Source of the DNA: Neurospora intermedia
Lineage: Eukaryota > Ascomycota > Sordariomycetes > Sordariales > Sordariaceae
Length of the DNA: 64,000 nucleotides
Reading direction: 5' to 3'
NCBI GenBank assembly: GCA_037102815.1
Contig: BTPP01000008.1
Span: 310,001-374,000 of the forward strand
This document shows, piece by piece, positions 46,560-58,858 of this stretch (its first letter is position 1; each line of letters begins with the position of its first letter). The notes beneath the pieces were generated by a model that worked only from the letters and a program-made list of their open reading frames with translations, was not told the origin of the DNA and searched no databases. The translations under genes were made by a program, and so were the position numbers.

Positions 46560-48190
46560 TACCGCTATAGCGAATATAATCTCGTCTTTTCTACTATTGT
46601 ATTATTCTAATATTAGAATAATAGGAATAATAGGAATAGGATTAGACTTAGTACGCTACTTCCTTTACCGCCTCTCTATTTTATTCCTTATTATTCCTTC
46701 CTCCGCTTTTTTCCTACTTCCTTATTTTATTTTCCTATTTATTATTTTACTTCTCCGCTTCCTTCCCCCTATTTATAAATACTTCCGCCCCGTTATTTAT
46801 TTTCCTACCCTATAGTTTTACTCCTATTTATATTAGTATAAGGACCCTTTCTTTTATTTATATAATCCCCTATACAGCGCCCCTCCTAATCCTTCTCCTC
46901 CTTTTTCCCTATTGTAATTTTTATTAAAATAGTTTCCTCCGGCCGCTATCGTCTTAACCCTATTAATCTAACCTCTAATATAGAAAGTTCCTCCCTTATT
47001 ATATTCCTAAGCCCTACGTCTCCTATAATCCCCTTAATTGTACCCTTAGAGCCTATATTCTTTATTTGTACCCTTTGTAATTTCTTCGGTAATTATCCCC
47101 CTTAAAACCGGTATAATTTTTCTCCCCTCCTTCTTCGGTCCTTATATTAATTTAATTAATATTATTTATAAAATTCTTTACTTTTATTATATTTTAAATC
47201 TCACCTCCGTTATACGCTCCAACGATAGGCCTAGTTCCCCTAATACCTTTAAGAAGGTTGTCGCCGATAGGATTTACTTTATTTTGTTTACCGGTAGGTT
47301 TTTCGTCCTCTATTTTTCTTTTTCGCTATTTAATTCCTACGCTCCTAATTAGTAGTATCTAAAATACTACTTACGACTATATTACCAGTAGGTATATATT
47401 AGACGTCCCTACCGGTTTCCGCAACGCTTATAATATTATTTAGGCGGTAATTATTACTATAGTATTAGGTAGCCCGGATAATTTCAACCGTAACTTAGAT
47501 ACCTTCCGTTGTATTGTTAATAATTTCTCTAATTATATATATATTCGTTTAGAGTAGGACGGCCTTCCTACCGACTATAAGTATTTCCTTTATACTATAG
47601 GTTATAATATTATTAAGTAGTAGTAGAAGGGTTACTACGAATTAGTTGTAAAAGACGTTCGTTACAATTGTATCCCTTCCTTACCCGGCGGCGGTACTAT
47701 AAATCTTATCCGGATTATATTTAATTTTAGTAGTAGCGCTATTATTCCTATATGTATTATATCCGGCGGTAGTAATTATATTATTCTTATTCGTATAATC
47801 TCCGATTTTAGTAATAATAGTAATTCCGGTCCTAATAGCCCTATAGCCGTCGATATTCTTAGTTACGCCCTTATAAACGATAATTAAATTTAATAGTACT
47901 ATAAAATTATTACGAATTAAACTCGTATAATAGAATTATTCGAACAATTTTTTAGGCGCTATTAGACGTTCGTTAAATAGTACTTTTCGGTTCTTATTAT
48001 AATTATAATTTAAATAATTCCTATAATTAGTATAAATATCTCTTCTTCGTTCCTATTTTATTATTCTAATATTATTAATATTTTATTTCCCTTTAAAAAT
48101 ATTTTGTAATTTCCTTACGTTACTCCTCCTCTAATTCGATTATTAAATAGTACTTTTTTAATTTCTTTAACTTTAACATTTATAATAAAA
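46560..48190 (+). repeat. Degraded, pyrimidine-rich segment with stop-poor plus-strand stretch
   Basis: The plus strand is rich in C and T. Around 47380-48000 one plus-strand frame is stop-poor and protein-like, but I recognise no domain. It lies tail-to-tail with the LINE to its right. Family unknown. Confidence 0.4.
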
Positions 48191-51100
48191 TCCTTTTAGC
48201 TTTAATTTTATTATTTAGGTATTCCTAGAGTTCTTCCTTTATTAATAGCTAAATTTCTAGGTTTGATTAAAAGTTAGTATCTGTATTGAAGTAATTTAGA
48301 ATAATATAGGCGAATATCTCTTTTTCGAACCTATAGGCGCAAATAGGAGTTAGGACGCCTAGTACTTTCCTCCGGTAGAGGAAGGCCCGGAAGCTAATAA
48401 TTTCTATTCTAATTTAAATAAGGAGGGAATTTTTTACTTTAGTTAGTAGGTACGGTTCTTTTTCGTTTTCTTTTAGTTATCGACGTTTTCCTCTTCTTTT
48501 TTTTATATTAACTATATATTATTGGATAGCCTCTTTACTAAATTTAGGGGTAAAGTTAGTAATAGTAAATTTGTATTATCGCTCTAATTTTATTATTGCT
48601 ATTATTAGGTAATAGTTATAATACAATACTTATTTCCAATTTATTGTATCCTCTAACTACTCTTCTCTATTAGTAGCCGTTAACTTTAGAATTTGTAATA
48701 ATAGTAATAATTAAATCCTTAACTCCGAAGGGGGGCTAATTACTATTGCTAGTAGCTTCTCTATTAATACCTATACTTCGGCCTATTAAACCTTAGCTAC
48801 ACCGCTTTCTAATTTGTCGGTAGGTAGCCGACCTCTAGTTTATTATATTTAAATATAGTTAAAAATTTAAATTATAGTCCCCCGGACGAACCGGGCTTAG
48901 TCCGTCCGGGCGAACTTTTCTTTAAAAGCCCGGACTCTTTTATTAAAGTAAAAGTCGAATAATAGACAAAAGGTTTCCGTCTCTAAATTTTATACTAATA
49001 TAGTTTTATATACCTTAGTAATAATTTTTAAATATTTAATTTAGTATTTTACTAGCCCAATTACTATCCCCCGAAGTTTACTATAAATTTTAGTTAGCTA
49101 ATAGAATATTAAAACTTTATATATAATAGTACTATAAATATATTTAGTATATATTTCCCTTATCCGAATAAAAGAGTAACCTTATATCTTTACTATTAAT
49201 TTTATAAATATATTCGTTTGCATTATTATTTTCTTTTTTACTACTTTTATATAAGTTTTATAATTAAATTTATAATTTAATTAAACCCCTAAGAATTATA
49301 TCGATTCCGTCGGTTGAAGTACTATTTCCCTAAATTAGAAAATTTCCGTCCTTAGTACCTTCGTCTATATAAAGTATATTAATTCTATTTTAATTATTTT
49401 AAATTCTATACTTTTCGCCCCTACCTATTCCGAATATACTTTTTATATTACTTATAGCGTCCGGCAATTTTCTTTAATAGTATAGGTTACTATTATAATA
49501 TTAGTATTATCGGCGAAACCGACTATAATTATATTTGGGATTATTATTAATTTCCGGTATAGTAGGGTAATAAAGAGAATAAATAAAATAGGAAAGAGGG
49601 GGGAATTTTATAGAATTCTAGTAATAATTGTATAGGGGCGGGAGGTTTTATTATTGAAGAAGAAGGAACCTCTTTTTCTAATAATAAAATTCGCTATTTA
49701 CTGAATAATTTATATTAGGAATTATATTTCTTATAGGGTATATAGAAGTTACCTATAATTAATTCTATCGAACGCTCCTTTTAAATCTAGGAGTATAAGG
49801 GATATTATAGTTCTAAATTTTTAAGCTATATATACTATATCGGTAATTACCCAAATTGTAAATTCTATTAAATAGTTTACCCAATTACTTATTTAGCCCT
49901 TTAGTAGGAGGTTAAACTCTTCGATTATTTATATAAACCTTTTAGTTACGAACGTTTCGAAGATTTTTCTTATATTGTTAAATAGTGATATTAGCTTCTA
50001 TACGCCTATTAGCCTCTATTAAGCGGCGCTCTTCCCGGGTTTCTTAAGGATAATTATTTTCGTATCCTTAAACTACTATAGGAAATATCCGAATTGGAGG
50101 TTAGCGGATATTAAATATACTATAGCCTACCGGAATAATTATTTATATAATTTTAAAAACCTATTTAAATACTAATCGATCCTAAGGGCTTTATTAGGCG
50201 CTATCCGGGAGAGTACGTCCTAAACGTCCTCTTTATCGATTAATTCGCTAATAATTATTAGTTTAACGTTATTTAGTAGTTTAATTTAATTCGGTAGATA
50301 GTCTATTGGGACTTTTACCTTCGGGAAGAAACGATCGGTAAGGATATTAACCTTACTACTATAGTTTCTAATTTTTATTACCCCCTTATAAGTTTAAAGG
50401 GTTAATAGTTTAGGCGGGTTTATTAATTTGTAGCTTCGGGTATAAGTTTATTATTCTAAGGGTTAAAATTAATTTAAGTTCTTCGAGTCCTCGGTAATAT
50501 TATTATACTATATAGTTTATTGAGCTTTTATAATTATCCTCTTCTTTTTTATTATAGCTTCAATAAAATCCCTTTAGTTCGATATTATTTAATATCTAAA
50601 TTACTCTTAATATATCCTCTATACTTTTTTTATTACTATTTTATATCCTAATATTTATTAATTTACTTTCTTTCTTCGACTTTTCTTCCAATATAGGACG
50701 AATTCCTTTATAATATTTGTAAATTCTCCGTCGAATTTATAAAAGGCGAATTTAAAATTTTCTATTATATTAATCTTTTTTAAGATTAATATTTATTTCT
50801 CCGCCGCCTCCTTTACCTTTACTATATTTATAAGATTCTAATTATATTCTCCTTCTTCTTCTACTTTTTTATTTTTCTTTCCTATTTAGATTTAGATTTC
50901 TTAAGGGTAATAATCCGAATTAATCTATTTGTACCTTTATATTCCCTAATATTCGGCTTTAATCCTAGGTAATAATTATATATAATCGATTATTCTATCC
51001 CTCTCTCTTTGTATTGTATTTTCGAACCTTATTAGTTTACTACGGAGGGTAAATAAATTAAATTTCTAATATTGTACCTATATAAAGAAGTGAACAGCCC

Positions 51101-53320
51101 TTAGGCTAGTCCTATTTTTTAGATCCTAATTGGGATAGTAGAGATTATAATCCCTAATTGTAATTAAATTTCTTATTGGGGGCCTAACTTCGAGAAATTT
51201 AAGGAGTGGCAATCTTTATTAATATTCTAATATTCCCTATATAAGGATAAGAGAGTAAATAGAAAAGACGGTCGTTAAGTCCCTTAGGCTCTTAAACATT
51301 ACTATAGCCTAGTCCTTTCTAATTTAGAAATTTAGGTCCTTCAAATTCTATTTTTTATTTATATATATTATTACCCTTCCTTTTTTTATATAATCGACTC
51401 TGAAATACCTTTTGCTTTTAGGATAGTAAATATCCTTATTTAGATTCTTACTCGGTTTTTAAATTGCTATAATATTATAAGTTTCCTCTTATTCGAATAG
51501 AAGCTTCCTTTTCTTGTACGATTTCCTTATATTCTAATAGAGTATTTTTAATTGGATTATTAATTATTTTAAAATAGGGTTCCTTTTAATCCTTTTACGG
51601 AGGATAAGGGTATTACTTCCCTAAGGGGGGTTATAATTGTATAAACACTATTACTACTATGCAACCGATTCCTTCCTACGCTTTAGGAGTATATATAGAT
51701 ATTTATTGGACTTTGAGGGTTTAATAGCTTCGGTCGGGAGGACGGGCCGATAATCTTCTTCGGTTATCCTCTCTTTATAATTCCTTTAATATATCTTTCT
51801 AAGGTAGTAATAGTATGGGAATTGGGAGGGGCGTTTAGAAGGATACCTTTATTTATAATTTCTATTATTAGCTCTAATACTTTTCCGGTTAGGTTTTTAT
51901 AAGGGGCGAATGCTTACGGCCTTTTAGCGTACGCGATAGACGCCTTCGTAATCGCCTTCCGGAAAATAAAGTACTTTTTATAGTTATACGTATAGTAGCC
52001 CTTCTTTTTATACGGTTTATAATAGACGAATAATTTATTATTATTAAATAGGCAATTTATTTCGCCGAAGTAATTTCCTTCGTATTTAGCCTTACTATAA
52101 TAGGCGTAGATATTTTCTTAATAATAGAATTTCGCTATATATCTAATTCCCTAATATTTAAAGTATTATTAAATATTATTTAAAGTTTAGAACGGTTTAT
52201 ATAAATATACGCTACCGTCCTAGAAAAAGAGGTTATTCTAAAGGAAATATACTACTAATGTAATAGTAATTTTTATTAGAAGTAGGCTTCTATTCTTTCC
52301 GTCCTTTCTCTTCTATAACCGAATTCCAATAATAAATACCTCCGGATTCTTTTTCTTTGCTATATTTAATATAGTTTCCGCTGTAGTATAATTATCAATA
52401 CTATTTTAAAGTACGCCCCAAATTAATATACCTATAATACTTATAGTAACGAAAGTATCGGGGCCGAAAATTTCTTTAGCCTATATTTAATTATATTAGT
52501 ACTAATTATATATAAATTTATCGAATATAATTATATAATTTCTAGTTATTAGTATTCTAATAGCCGTTCGAACTATTAAGCTAGTATTCTTTTTACTTAG
52601 GTATATAATTAAAATTATTTTCGTATTTTTATTCGAACGGTTTATAAATTCGGTAATAATTATCGCTCCCTTAATAGTAAATTACCGTTCGAAGTTGGAG
52701 GGGATAAACTTTTTAGTAATAGTAGGTGGTTATTGGAGGGTAGTACCAATTTTATTTAAGTTAATTTTCGCTATAACGTTAGCCTAATATTTCGGTATTT
52801 CCTAGGCGCCTTTCTTAATTTCCTTTAGAATATCCTTCTTTAAGTCGTTGAAATCCTTCCTAGTAATAAATTAGTCGGCTCCAACCTTACTAGCCTCGGG
52901 TCGCGCAAACCTATTTTTTCCAATATGTACCTTTGCGAATTCGAGAAGTAATTCTTGAATTTAACGATAATCTTCGGTCGAAATAGTATTATAGTCCGTA
53001 GACTTATTTACTTTAGCGATGAATTTCTTTAATATTTTATTGTTTTCCTCTGTTTTATCCGAGGTCTTTGCAATAAGTACGGCTTTAGGATTATTGTATA
53101 TTGAGATTTCCGCGAGCGGGTTGTAGACGCTGTTTTTGAGTCTACGAGTACCGCTGTCGATGGCTATCGGTAACGACGATATAATACTATTACTGCGCTC
53201 GTCGTAGGACATCGTGAGGGACGTAAACGACCCTCCTAAGTCGATTGCCGTTGTTAATTTTCGTTTTGGAGCACTCCTCGACTAGAAATCGGCGTTTCCG
53301 GTTTTAAAGCAGTTAATTTA
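48190..53320 (-). mobile_element. LINE (non-LTR) retrotransposon, Tad-like, RIP-degraded
   Basis: Read on the minus strand, the degraded ORF2 shows reverse transcriptase landmarks in order. A KKPGK block lies near 50000. A GAFDRIN block lies near 49750. The active-site block is GFADN near 49520, where LINEs have FADD; Asp to Asn is what RIP gives. An FLGV block follows near 49300, and a thumb-like segment after it. The region near 48400-48300 resembles the Cys/His C-terminus of fungal LINE ORF2. An ORF1-like start lies at 53212 with 83 open codons (MSYDERSNSIISSLPIAI). The N. crassa family Tad has this two-ORF layout; assignment to Tad itself is inference. Stops are frequent elsewhere and it is inactive. 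Confidence 0.75.
52961..53212 (-). pseudogene. Start of LINE ORF1, nearly unmutated
   Basis: 83 open codons start at an ATG (53212), with balanced composition unlike the rest of the island. The predicted peptide is Ser/Asn/Lys-rich (VYNPLAEISIYNNPKAV). It ends at a stop where the mutated sequence begins. About 100 bp of leader to 53320 is also well preserved. It resembles the ORF1 start of a LINE by position only. Confidence 0.5.
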
Positions 53321-54770
53321 TTTTATATAGTTATAATATAATTATAATAAACTTTATTTAAATATTTTAGTTTTAAAATATAGTATTCTTATATAAAAAA
53401 ACTTAATAAAAAATGAAATAATAGGGATAAATTTATTATTTATTTTAAGGAGAAACAACCTCTCTATTATAATTTATTTTATTTAATTAGAATATATTAT
53501 ATTTTAAAAAAAGTAATTATCTATATTCTATTCGATTTTATATTAAATTATTTAAATATATATTATAAATTTGAATATAATTATATAAGATTAAAATAAT
53601 ATACTTTTCTTTATTCATTATTTAACTTATTATAATTATTTTCTTTTATTTATTATTTAAGAGAATAATATAATTTTTTTACATTTATTAAAAATTATTC
53701 TTATATATTTATTATACTATAATTTAAAAGCACTTATATATATATATATACTTTTATTTAACTTTGTACTATTATAGTATTATATAATATAAACATTTAA
53801 GGAATAAATAGGTAGCTTACTTTTTTTTTAAAAATTTTATAAGAGTAAATATATATATATTATATATATATTTTCTTTCTTTTAAAAATCTTTCGTATTC
53901 TATATTTTATTCTTTTATTGTATTTTTTTATATAGGCTTTCCCTATTTCTTTAAAAAGGAAAACTATATACTATTAAATATATTTATATATTTTTATTAT
54001 ATTTTCTAATATTTTATAAATATTATATTTATAATATAAATAAAAGATAATTATAAAACGCTTTTTATAAATAATAGAATATTTATTATAAAAAATAGAA
54101 AAAATATAATAATCTTATATTTATTCTATTTCTTTTTTTTAAATATATAATATTTTATATCTTTCTTAAAAAATTAATTCTTTATATATATATATTTTTA
54201 TATATTTTATACTCTAGGAGATTTAGTATTATCTTTTAAATTACTTTTTAAGCTTCTATTAAATAAGAAGTTAATAATATTTTTAAATACTTTATTTTTA
54301 AACTTTTATACTTTTATTTTTCTTCTTTTTATTTAATAATATTTTTTTTATCCTTTTTACTTTTTTATTTTTTAAAAAGAATTTAACTATTTATTTAATT
54401 ATTTTTTTAAATTCTTTTTAACCTTTTATTTTTATTATAATTTTTATTATCTATTATTCTTATATTTCCGTATTTAAATTAATAATTTTCTTTCTTTAAT
54501 TAGTTTTTAAAAAAATCTTTTTATATTTTATTTTTTAAAACGAATTTAATACTTCTTCTTATATTTTTCAATAAACTATTTATTTTTTTTTATTTCTATT
54601 ATTATTTTTATTATTTTTAACTTTTTTATTTATTTATCGAACTCAACAATTTTTTTTTTTTCTAAAAAAGAATTTAGCGATTTTTTATTTTTTTTTTTTT
54701 TCATTTTTCCTCCTAAAAAAAACTTAGTATTTTTTTTTTAAAAAAAGAACTTGGCGTTTATAGACTACGT
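53320..54770. repeat. T-rich low-complexity DNA with degenerate direct repeats
   Basis: The plus strand has far more T than A, with little C or G. Between about 54370 and 54760 a unit near TTTTTAAAARAACTTGGCGTTT recurs with decreasing damage to the right (54370, 54535, 54663, 54710, 54735). No coding trace. Confidence 0.5.
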
Positions 54771-57200
54771 GTGTGAGAGAAAGTTTAAGGGGTTTTTTTG
54801 TAGTATTATACTATAATAAAAGACTAAGTAAAGATTGAATTAGGGGTAAGAATTGTATATTATTAGGTAGTAAGAAGGGGATGCTAAATTCTATCTAATA
54901 CTGTAATAATTACCTTATAGCTATATATTAACCTCTTAATAATCCCTATTAAGTAAGGAAAAAACCCTTCGGAAATCGATCGTTAACCGTCCGTTAACTA
55001 TTCGAAAACCCTTTTAAAACCCTTTTGGAACCGTTTTAGAATCCTTTTCCTATCCTACGCCTACGCTTCAATTTCCCTAAGAAAAACATTATAAGAAGAC
55101 CTAGCAAAGTAAGAGAAAATATTATGAAAAGACTATAAGTAACTTATAATTAACTATTAGGAAACCCTTGCCCAACCTTAAAATTAAGTATTATTAGTAT
55201 TATTCTTACTATTATCGTTATTAGTACTACCGCTATCCTCGGAATTAAAATATATTTCATTAAAGGTATAATACTAATAATATTTATTAATATATTACTA
55301 AAAGTTACACTTAATATACTTAATATCCTACAAGACCTTAATAGAGTCCTAAACTTCCTTAAATTCGTAATAGAACTTTTTATTTACTATATTAATAATA
55401 AGAATTACATTTATTAGAACGCCGAAGTATATAGCTATATAATAAATTAAAACATTATTATAATTATAATTATTAATTATAAATTTAATAATTAGCCGGG
55501 GTTTTTAAATAATTAATAAGCCCTTAATAACCCCTAAAAAAATAGATATTAAAAGGGGTAAAAAAGGGGAAAAAACTTACAATTAGCCTATTTATAATTA
55601 GAGTAGTACTTTCCGCCGTCTATAAATTCATTTAAATTTTAATTATTATTTATATTAACCTTCTTATAAAAAGCTTTACAAATATTATTAAAGAGAAGGC
55701 TTTTAAAGTCTTTTTTAAAGGTCTATCTATCCTCAACCTTATACTTTATATAATTAATAACGCGCTTATACGCCTTTCCCTACTAATACTACTCGAATTT
55801 AATACTTTCAATATACGCAGCTTCGGCGGCGACTTTCTTAGCCCCTAATAAAATATTAGTAAAAAGTTTCCAAAGTATTTCCGAACAATTTCCGAACGGT
55901 TTTTCCCAAGGTTTTTTCCGGGTTTTTTTAAACTTTTTTAGGGGTTTCTAAATACTTTAAAAGCCCTTTACAACCCCTTACATATACCCCCCAAACTCCC
56001 AAAAAAAAATATAGTACAATATTTACTTTTAGCGATAATAGCCAAAGTAGTAATTTAACGCTCTAAAGCGCACTCTTATTTCTTCTTAGCCGGGGAAAAT
56101 ACTAACTTTTCGTATTTAGTAAACTATTTATTAAATACTATAATACCCTAAGTAGTAATATTAAAAATATATTTTAGTAATTTATACTAGGTTATATTGT
56201 ATTTATATTCGTTAGCGGTTTTTATATCTTTAGAAACCCTAAAAAAAACCTAAAAAAAACCCGGAAAAAACCCCGGGAAAAACCGTTCGGAAACTGTTCG
56301 GAAACCCCTTAAAAAATATAGGGAAAGTATTAATTTACTAGCAATTGCAGCCTATTTCTTATAATTAGAACGGTTACTAGCGTTTATTATAATGTATCTA
56401 TTTTTTTTAATACTTAAAATAATAGAATATTTATCCCTATAGTAATAACGTAGAACGTCCTTATTTATTAATTTAGAGAAAAAATATATATTATTACCTT
56501 CTTCTTCTAAGTAATAGAACTTTTCGTAAAAGTAAAGTTCAATAATCTAATACTATTTACCTTAATAAAAATAAAGGGTTAGTAAAGAATTTCCAAATAA
56601 TTTTTAACGCCTTTATAAAATTTAAAAAATCCTAGACTTACTCCGGCGGGCAGTATATTAATTATAATTACGAGCGCGGGTAAACCGTTGGGCCGGGTTC
56701 TAAATTTATTATATTTAATGAACGCTTTCTAAAAAAAAAAATATTAATTTATATTTGAAAAAAAAGTAAGAAAAAAATTAACCTCGCAATAATTGTACGG
56801 AAAAAAAATTAACTACGCAATAACCGTACGGGAAAAAAAGGTCGCGGAAATTATACGGAAATTAGTAAACTTACTCCGAGGATATATTAGTTTAATATAG
56901 TAGCGGTTATTAATAATATTATTAATAAAGAGAAAAAGTAGAAATTAACCGGTAATTTCGAATTTTTAAACCCGTCTTCCAATAGTTTACTTAACGTATT
57001 TACTTTCTATTTTCCATCTAATATCTATTTTAAAAAAAAAATATTAATATCCTTAGAATTTCTTTTGTAGTTGATAAGACCTCTAAAAGCATTGTATAAG
57101 TAGTATTGAAATATAGAGTTTATATATAATATATACGTTAAATATATATTGTAGGATATTGAATTTATATATATTTAATTATATTTTATATATTGTAGGG
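54770..57200. repeat. RIP-degraded segment with inverted repeat and stop-poor minus-strand stretches
   Basis: Minus-strand stretches near 56540-56320, 56215-56030 and 55830-55570 are stop-poor and protein-like, separated by repeat sequence. The family is not recognised. An inverted repeat (55878-55952 with 56230-56304) lies among them. C/G-runs of GGAAACCGTTCGG type also occur near 54965-55045. Confidence 0.45.
55878..56304. repeat. Imperfect inverted repeat, arms of about 75 bp
   Basis: The left arm 55878-55952 (TTTCCGAAC... through GGGTTTCTAAA) matches the reverse complement of 56230-56304 over nearly its full length with few mismatches. The arms are about 280 bp apart. Possible MITE-like ends, or two copies of one motif in opposite orientation. 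Confidence 0.7.
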
Positions 57201-57829
57201 TATACCTTCGACATTTGCACCTGCGAGTCAAACGCAGGTTGGCTGCAAACGGGACCCACAAGGGGGGTCGCCTCAACTGGACACCGCAGATTTCGCTGGA
57301 TCGTCAATCCCACCATTCGCTAACGTTGACGTAACATTTTCTCATTCACCCATGGTTCCAAACGAAGAACCAAAACTCCATAGATTGAAGGTCGGACTGC
57401 CAAAACGAACATGTCCGCATGCACGTCGGCGTCAAAACTTCCGCTCTGTCCAAAATGAGCCAAGATGTGTGCAACTTTTGGGGATAGCGGTCACGACGAC
57501 TATGGTACCTACTCAGCAGCCACATCGAACCATGTTTGGATGCTCGTCACCACCATCTCGATGCTCTTATGAGATCTCTCCCCGGGTTTAGATTCTCGGC
57601 AACGTTTTCCGGGCTAGTGACGTCTGGATTCAATTCCGCTATCATACATGACGGGAGGAGGAATACATGACTATGCGCCGAGAATAAAAGCGATTGTGTC
57701 CCTCACTGGCGAACAGACCGGAGTTGATCTGGTGGTTGAATCCATCAATATCAATCCTTCTGGCCCCTTCATCCTTCTTTCACTCACTCATTGACAAGCT
57801 AGTTCTTTACGCAAAAAGCAAAAATCAAC
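57200..57829. other. Right edge of the island and promoter of the oxygenase gene
   Basis: Normal composition returns at about 57200. An open plus-strand frame at 57352-57591 has no recognisable feature and I do not call it. No RNA gene seen. Confidence 0.55.
57251..57272 (-). repeat. Right-edge sequence of the AT-rich island, inverted match at left edge
   Basis: On the minus strand this reads AGGCGACCCCCC followed by TTGTGGGTCCC. It sits at the point where composition returns to normal. Just outside, TCA follows on the plus strand, and TCA also stands just before the left copy, a possible 3-bp target duplication. Confidence 0.45.
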
Positions 57830-58786
57830 ATGTCTAGCTTAAGCTTGACGAAAGCTGCCGGTTTAGCCGTGGCTTGGACAGTCTTGGTTGCCTTGAGTGT
57901 ACCATACCTGTCCGAGACTTTTCCTCAGATGTCATCACTCACCTTCATCATCAGCGGCCTTCCAGTACCTGATCACCCTCTGGAAAAACCCCTGAAACTT
58001 TTCCGGGATAAAACCTCAATGACAGAAGAACTTCAACAGTCCTTCTTCTGCGATCTATCCCATTCATACAAGACTGAGCTCGTATCTCTTAACCCTTTGA
58101 TCATATATATCCATAAGCTCATAACACCGTCCGAGATCTCCTCACTCCTCGCCATAGCCGAACCCATTTTCAAACCATCGGTGGTAACCAAACATGGCCG
58201 TCAACAACAGACGCAAGACCGCACGTCGAGCTCGGCTGGACTACCACGCGACGATCCCGCCGTCAAATGCGTGCTGAACCGGGCACGAGGCTTTATGGGT
58301 ACAATGTTAAGGGATGGCTGGGACGAGATGGGTCCGCCGCAGTTGGTTCGGTATCGGGCCGGTCAGAGGTTCAATGTCCATCATGACTGGTTTGACAGGC
58401 CGCTCCTAGCCAACGACGGCAGCGACAGGGTGTGGAATCGCGTTGCCAGTTTCTTTGCCATACTCCAGGACAACTGCACCAAGGGCGAGACACACTTTCC
58501 TCATGCGAAGCCAATCATATCGCCGAGTCCGTGGAACGAACCCATGTGGCGTGGCGGATTGGAGGACCAAAAGCTGAAGAACGTGACTGATTTGAAGCCT
58601 CTTTGGCGGGAGCATGAGGATGGAGGGTTGGCGTTCAGACCTGTTGCTGGCAATGCTATCTTTTGGGTTAACCTTCATGCCAACGGAACTGGTGATGAAC
58701 GGACAAACCATGCCGGACTTCCACTGGGGGATGGGCTCAAGACCGCGATGAACATTTGGCCTAGGCGATACTGGCCTTATGAATAG
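57830..58786 (+). CDS. Prolyl-4-hydroxylase-like 2OG-Fe(II) oxygenase
   Basis: A single-exon gene of 318 residues. The N-terminal hydrophobic segment (GLAVAWTVLVALSVPYL, about residues 11-27) suggests an ER signal anchor. The double-stranded beta-helix core has the iron ligands H184 and D186 (VRYRAGQRFNVHHDWFD) and the distal H294. K304, ten residues later (HAGLPLGDGLK), binds the 2-oxoglutarate carboxylate. The ETHFP motif near 220 and MNIWPR at the end are typical of the P4H alpha-subunit-like family. All key residues are present, so an active enzyme is expected. The substrate is unknown. It is the first intact gene right of the island. Confidence 0.92.
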   Translation: MSSLSLTKAAGLAVAWTVLVALSVPYLSETFPQMSSLTFIISGLPVPDHPLEKPLKLFRDKTSMTEELQQSFFCDLSHSYKTELVSLNPLIIYIHKLITPSEISSLLAIAEPIFKPSVVTKHGRQQQTQDRTSSSAGLPRDDPAVKCVLNRARGFMGTMLRDGWDEMGPPQLVRYRAGQRFNVHHDWFDRPLLANDGSDRVWNRVASFFAILQDNCTKGETHFPHAKPIISPSPWNEPMWRGGLEDQKLKNVTDLKPLWREHEDGGLAFRPVAGNAIFWVNLHANGTGDERTNHAGLPLGDGLKTAMNIWPRRYWPYE

Positions 58787-58858
58787 ACTACACGGCTTGC
58801 TGCGTTTGTTATCTTAGTATCCAAAAATTTCAGGGCGATATCCGCAAATCGTCCTTGA

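Larger units (their letters stand above)
28140..57200. repeat. RIP-mutated AT-rich island with nested transposon fossils
   Basis: Across 29 kb, CA and TG dinucleotides are strikingly rare, TA is abundant, and ATG codons are few. This is the signature of repeat-induced point mutation (C to T, mostly at CpA) acting on duplicated DNA in Neurospora. Only four open frames of 60 codons or more occur (33144-33452, 36602-36832, 46597-46815 and 52961-53212), and all are pieces of degraded elements. Patches that kept more C and G are 28020-28140, 46440-46560, 52880-53300, and the outer parts of the two LTRs. In N. crassa such islands are normally DNA-methylated and carry H3K9me3, which I infer here. 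Confidence 0.9.

Noticed and set aside
56320-56660. Possible pogo/Fot1-type helix-turn-helix on the minus strand
   Set aside because: The resemblance was in a stop-rich frame. A neighbouring frame is far more open and does not look like a pogo transposase, so no family is claimed.
28140-57200. Centromere
   Set aside because: RIPped AT-rich DNA also forms Neurospora centromeres, but those are far longer than 29 kb. This block is flanked closely by ordinary genes, so a dispersed heterochromatic island is the simpler reading.
57352-57591. 79-codon plus-strand open frame left of the oxygenase gene
   Set aside because: No recognisable feature, short, and lies in promoter sequence.
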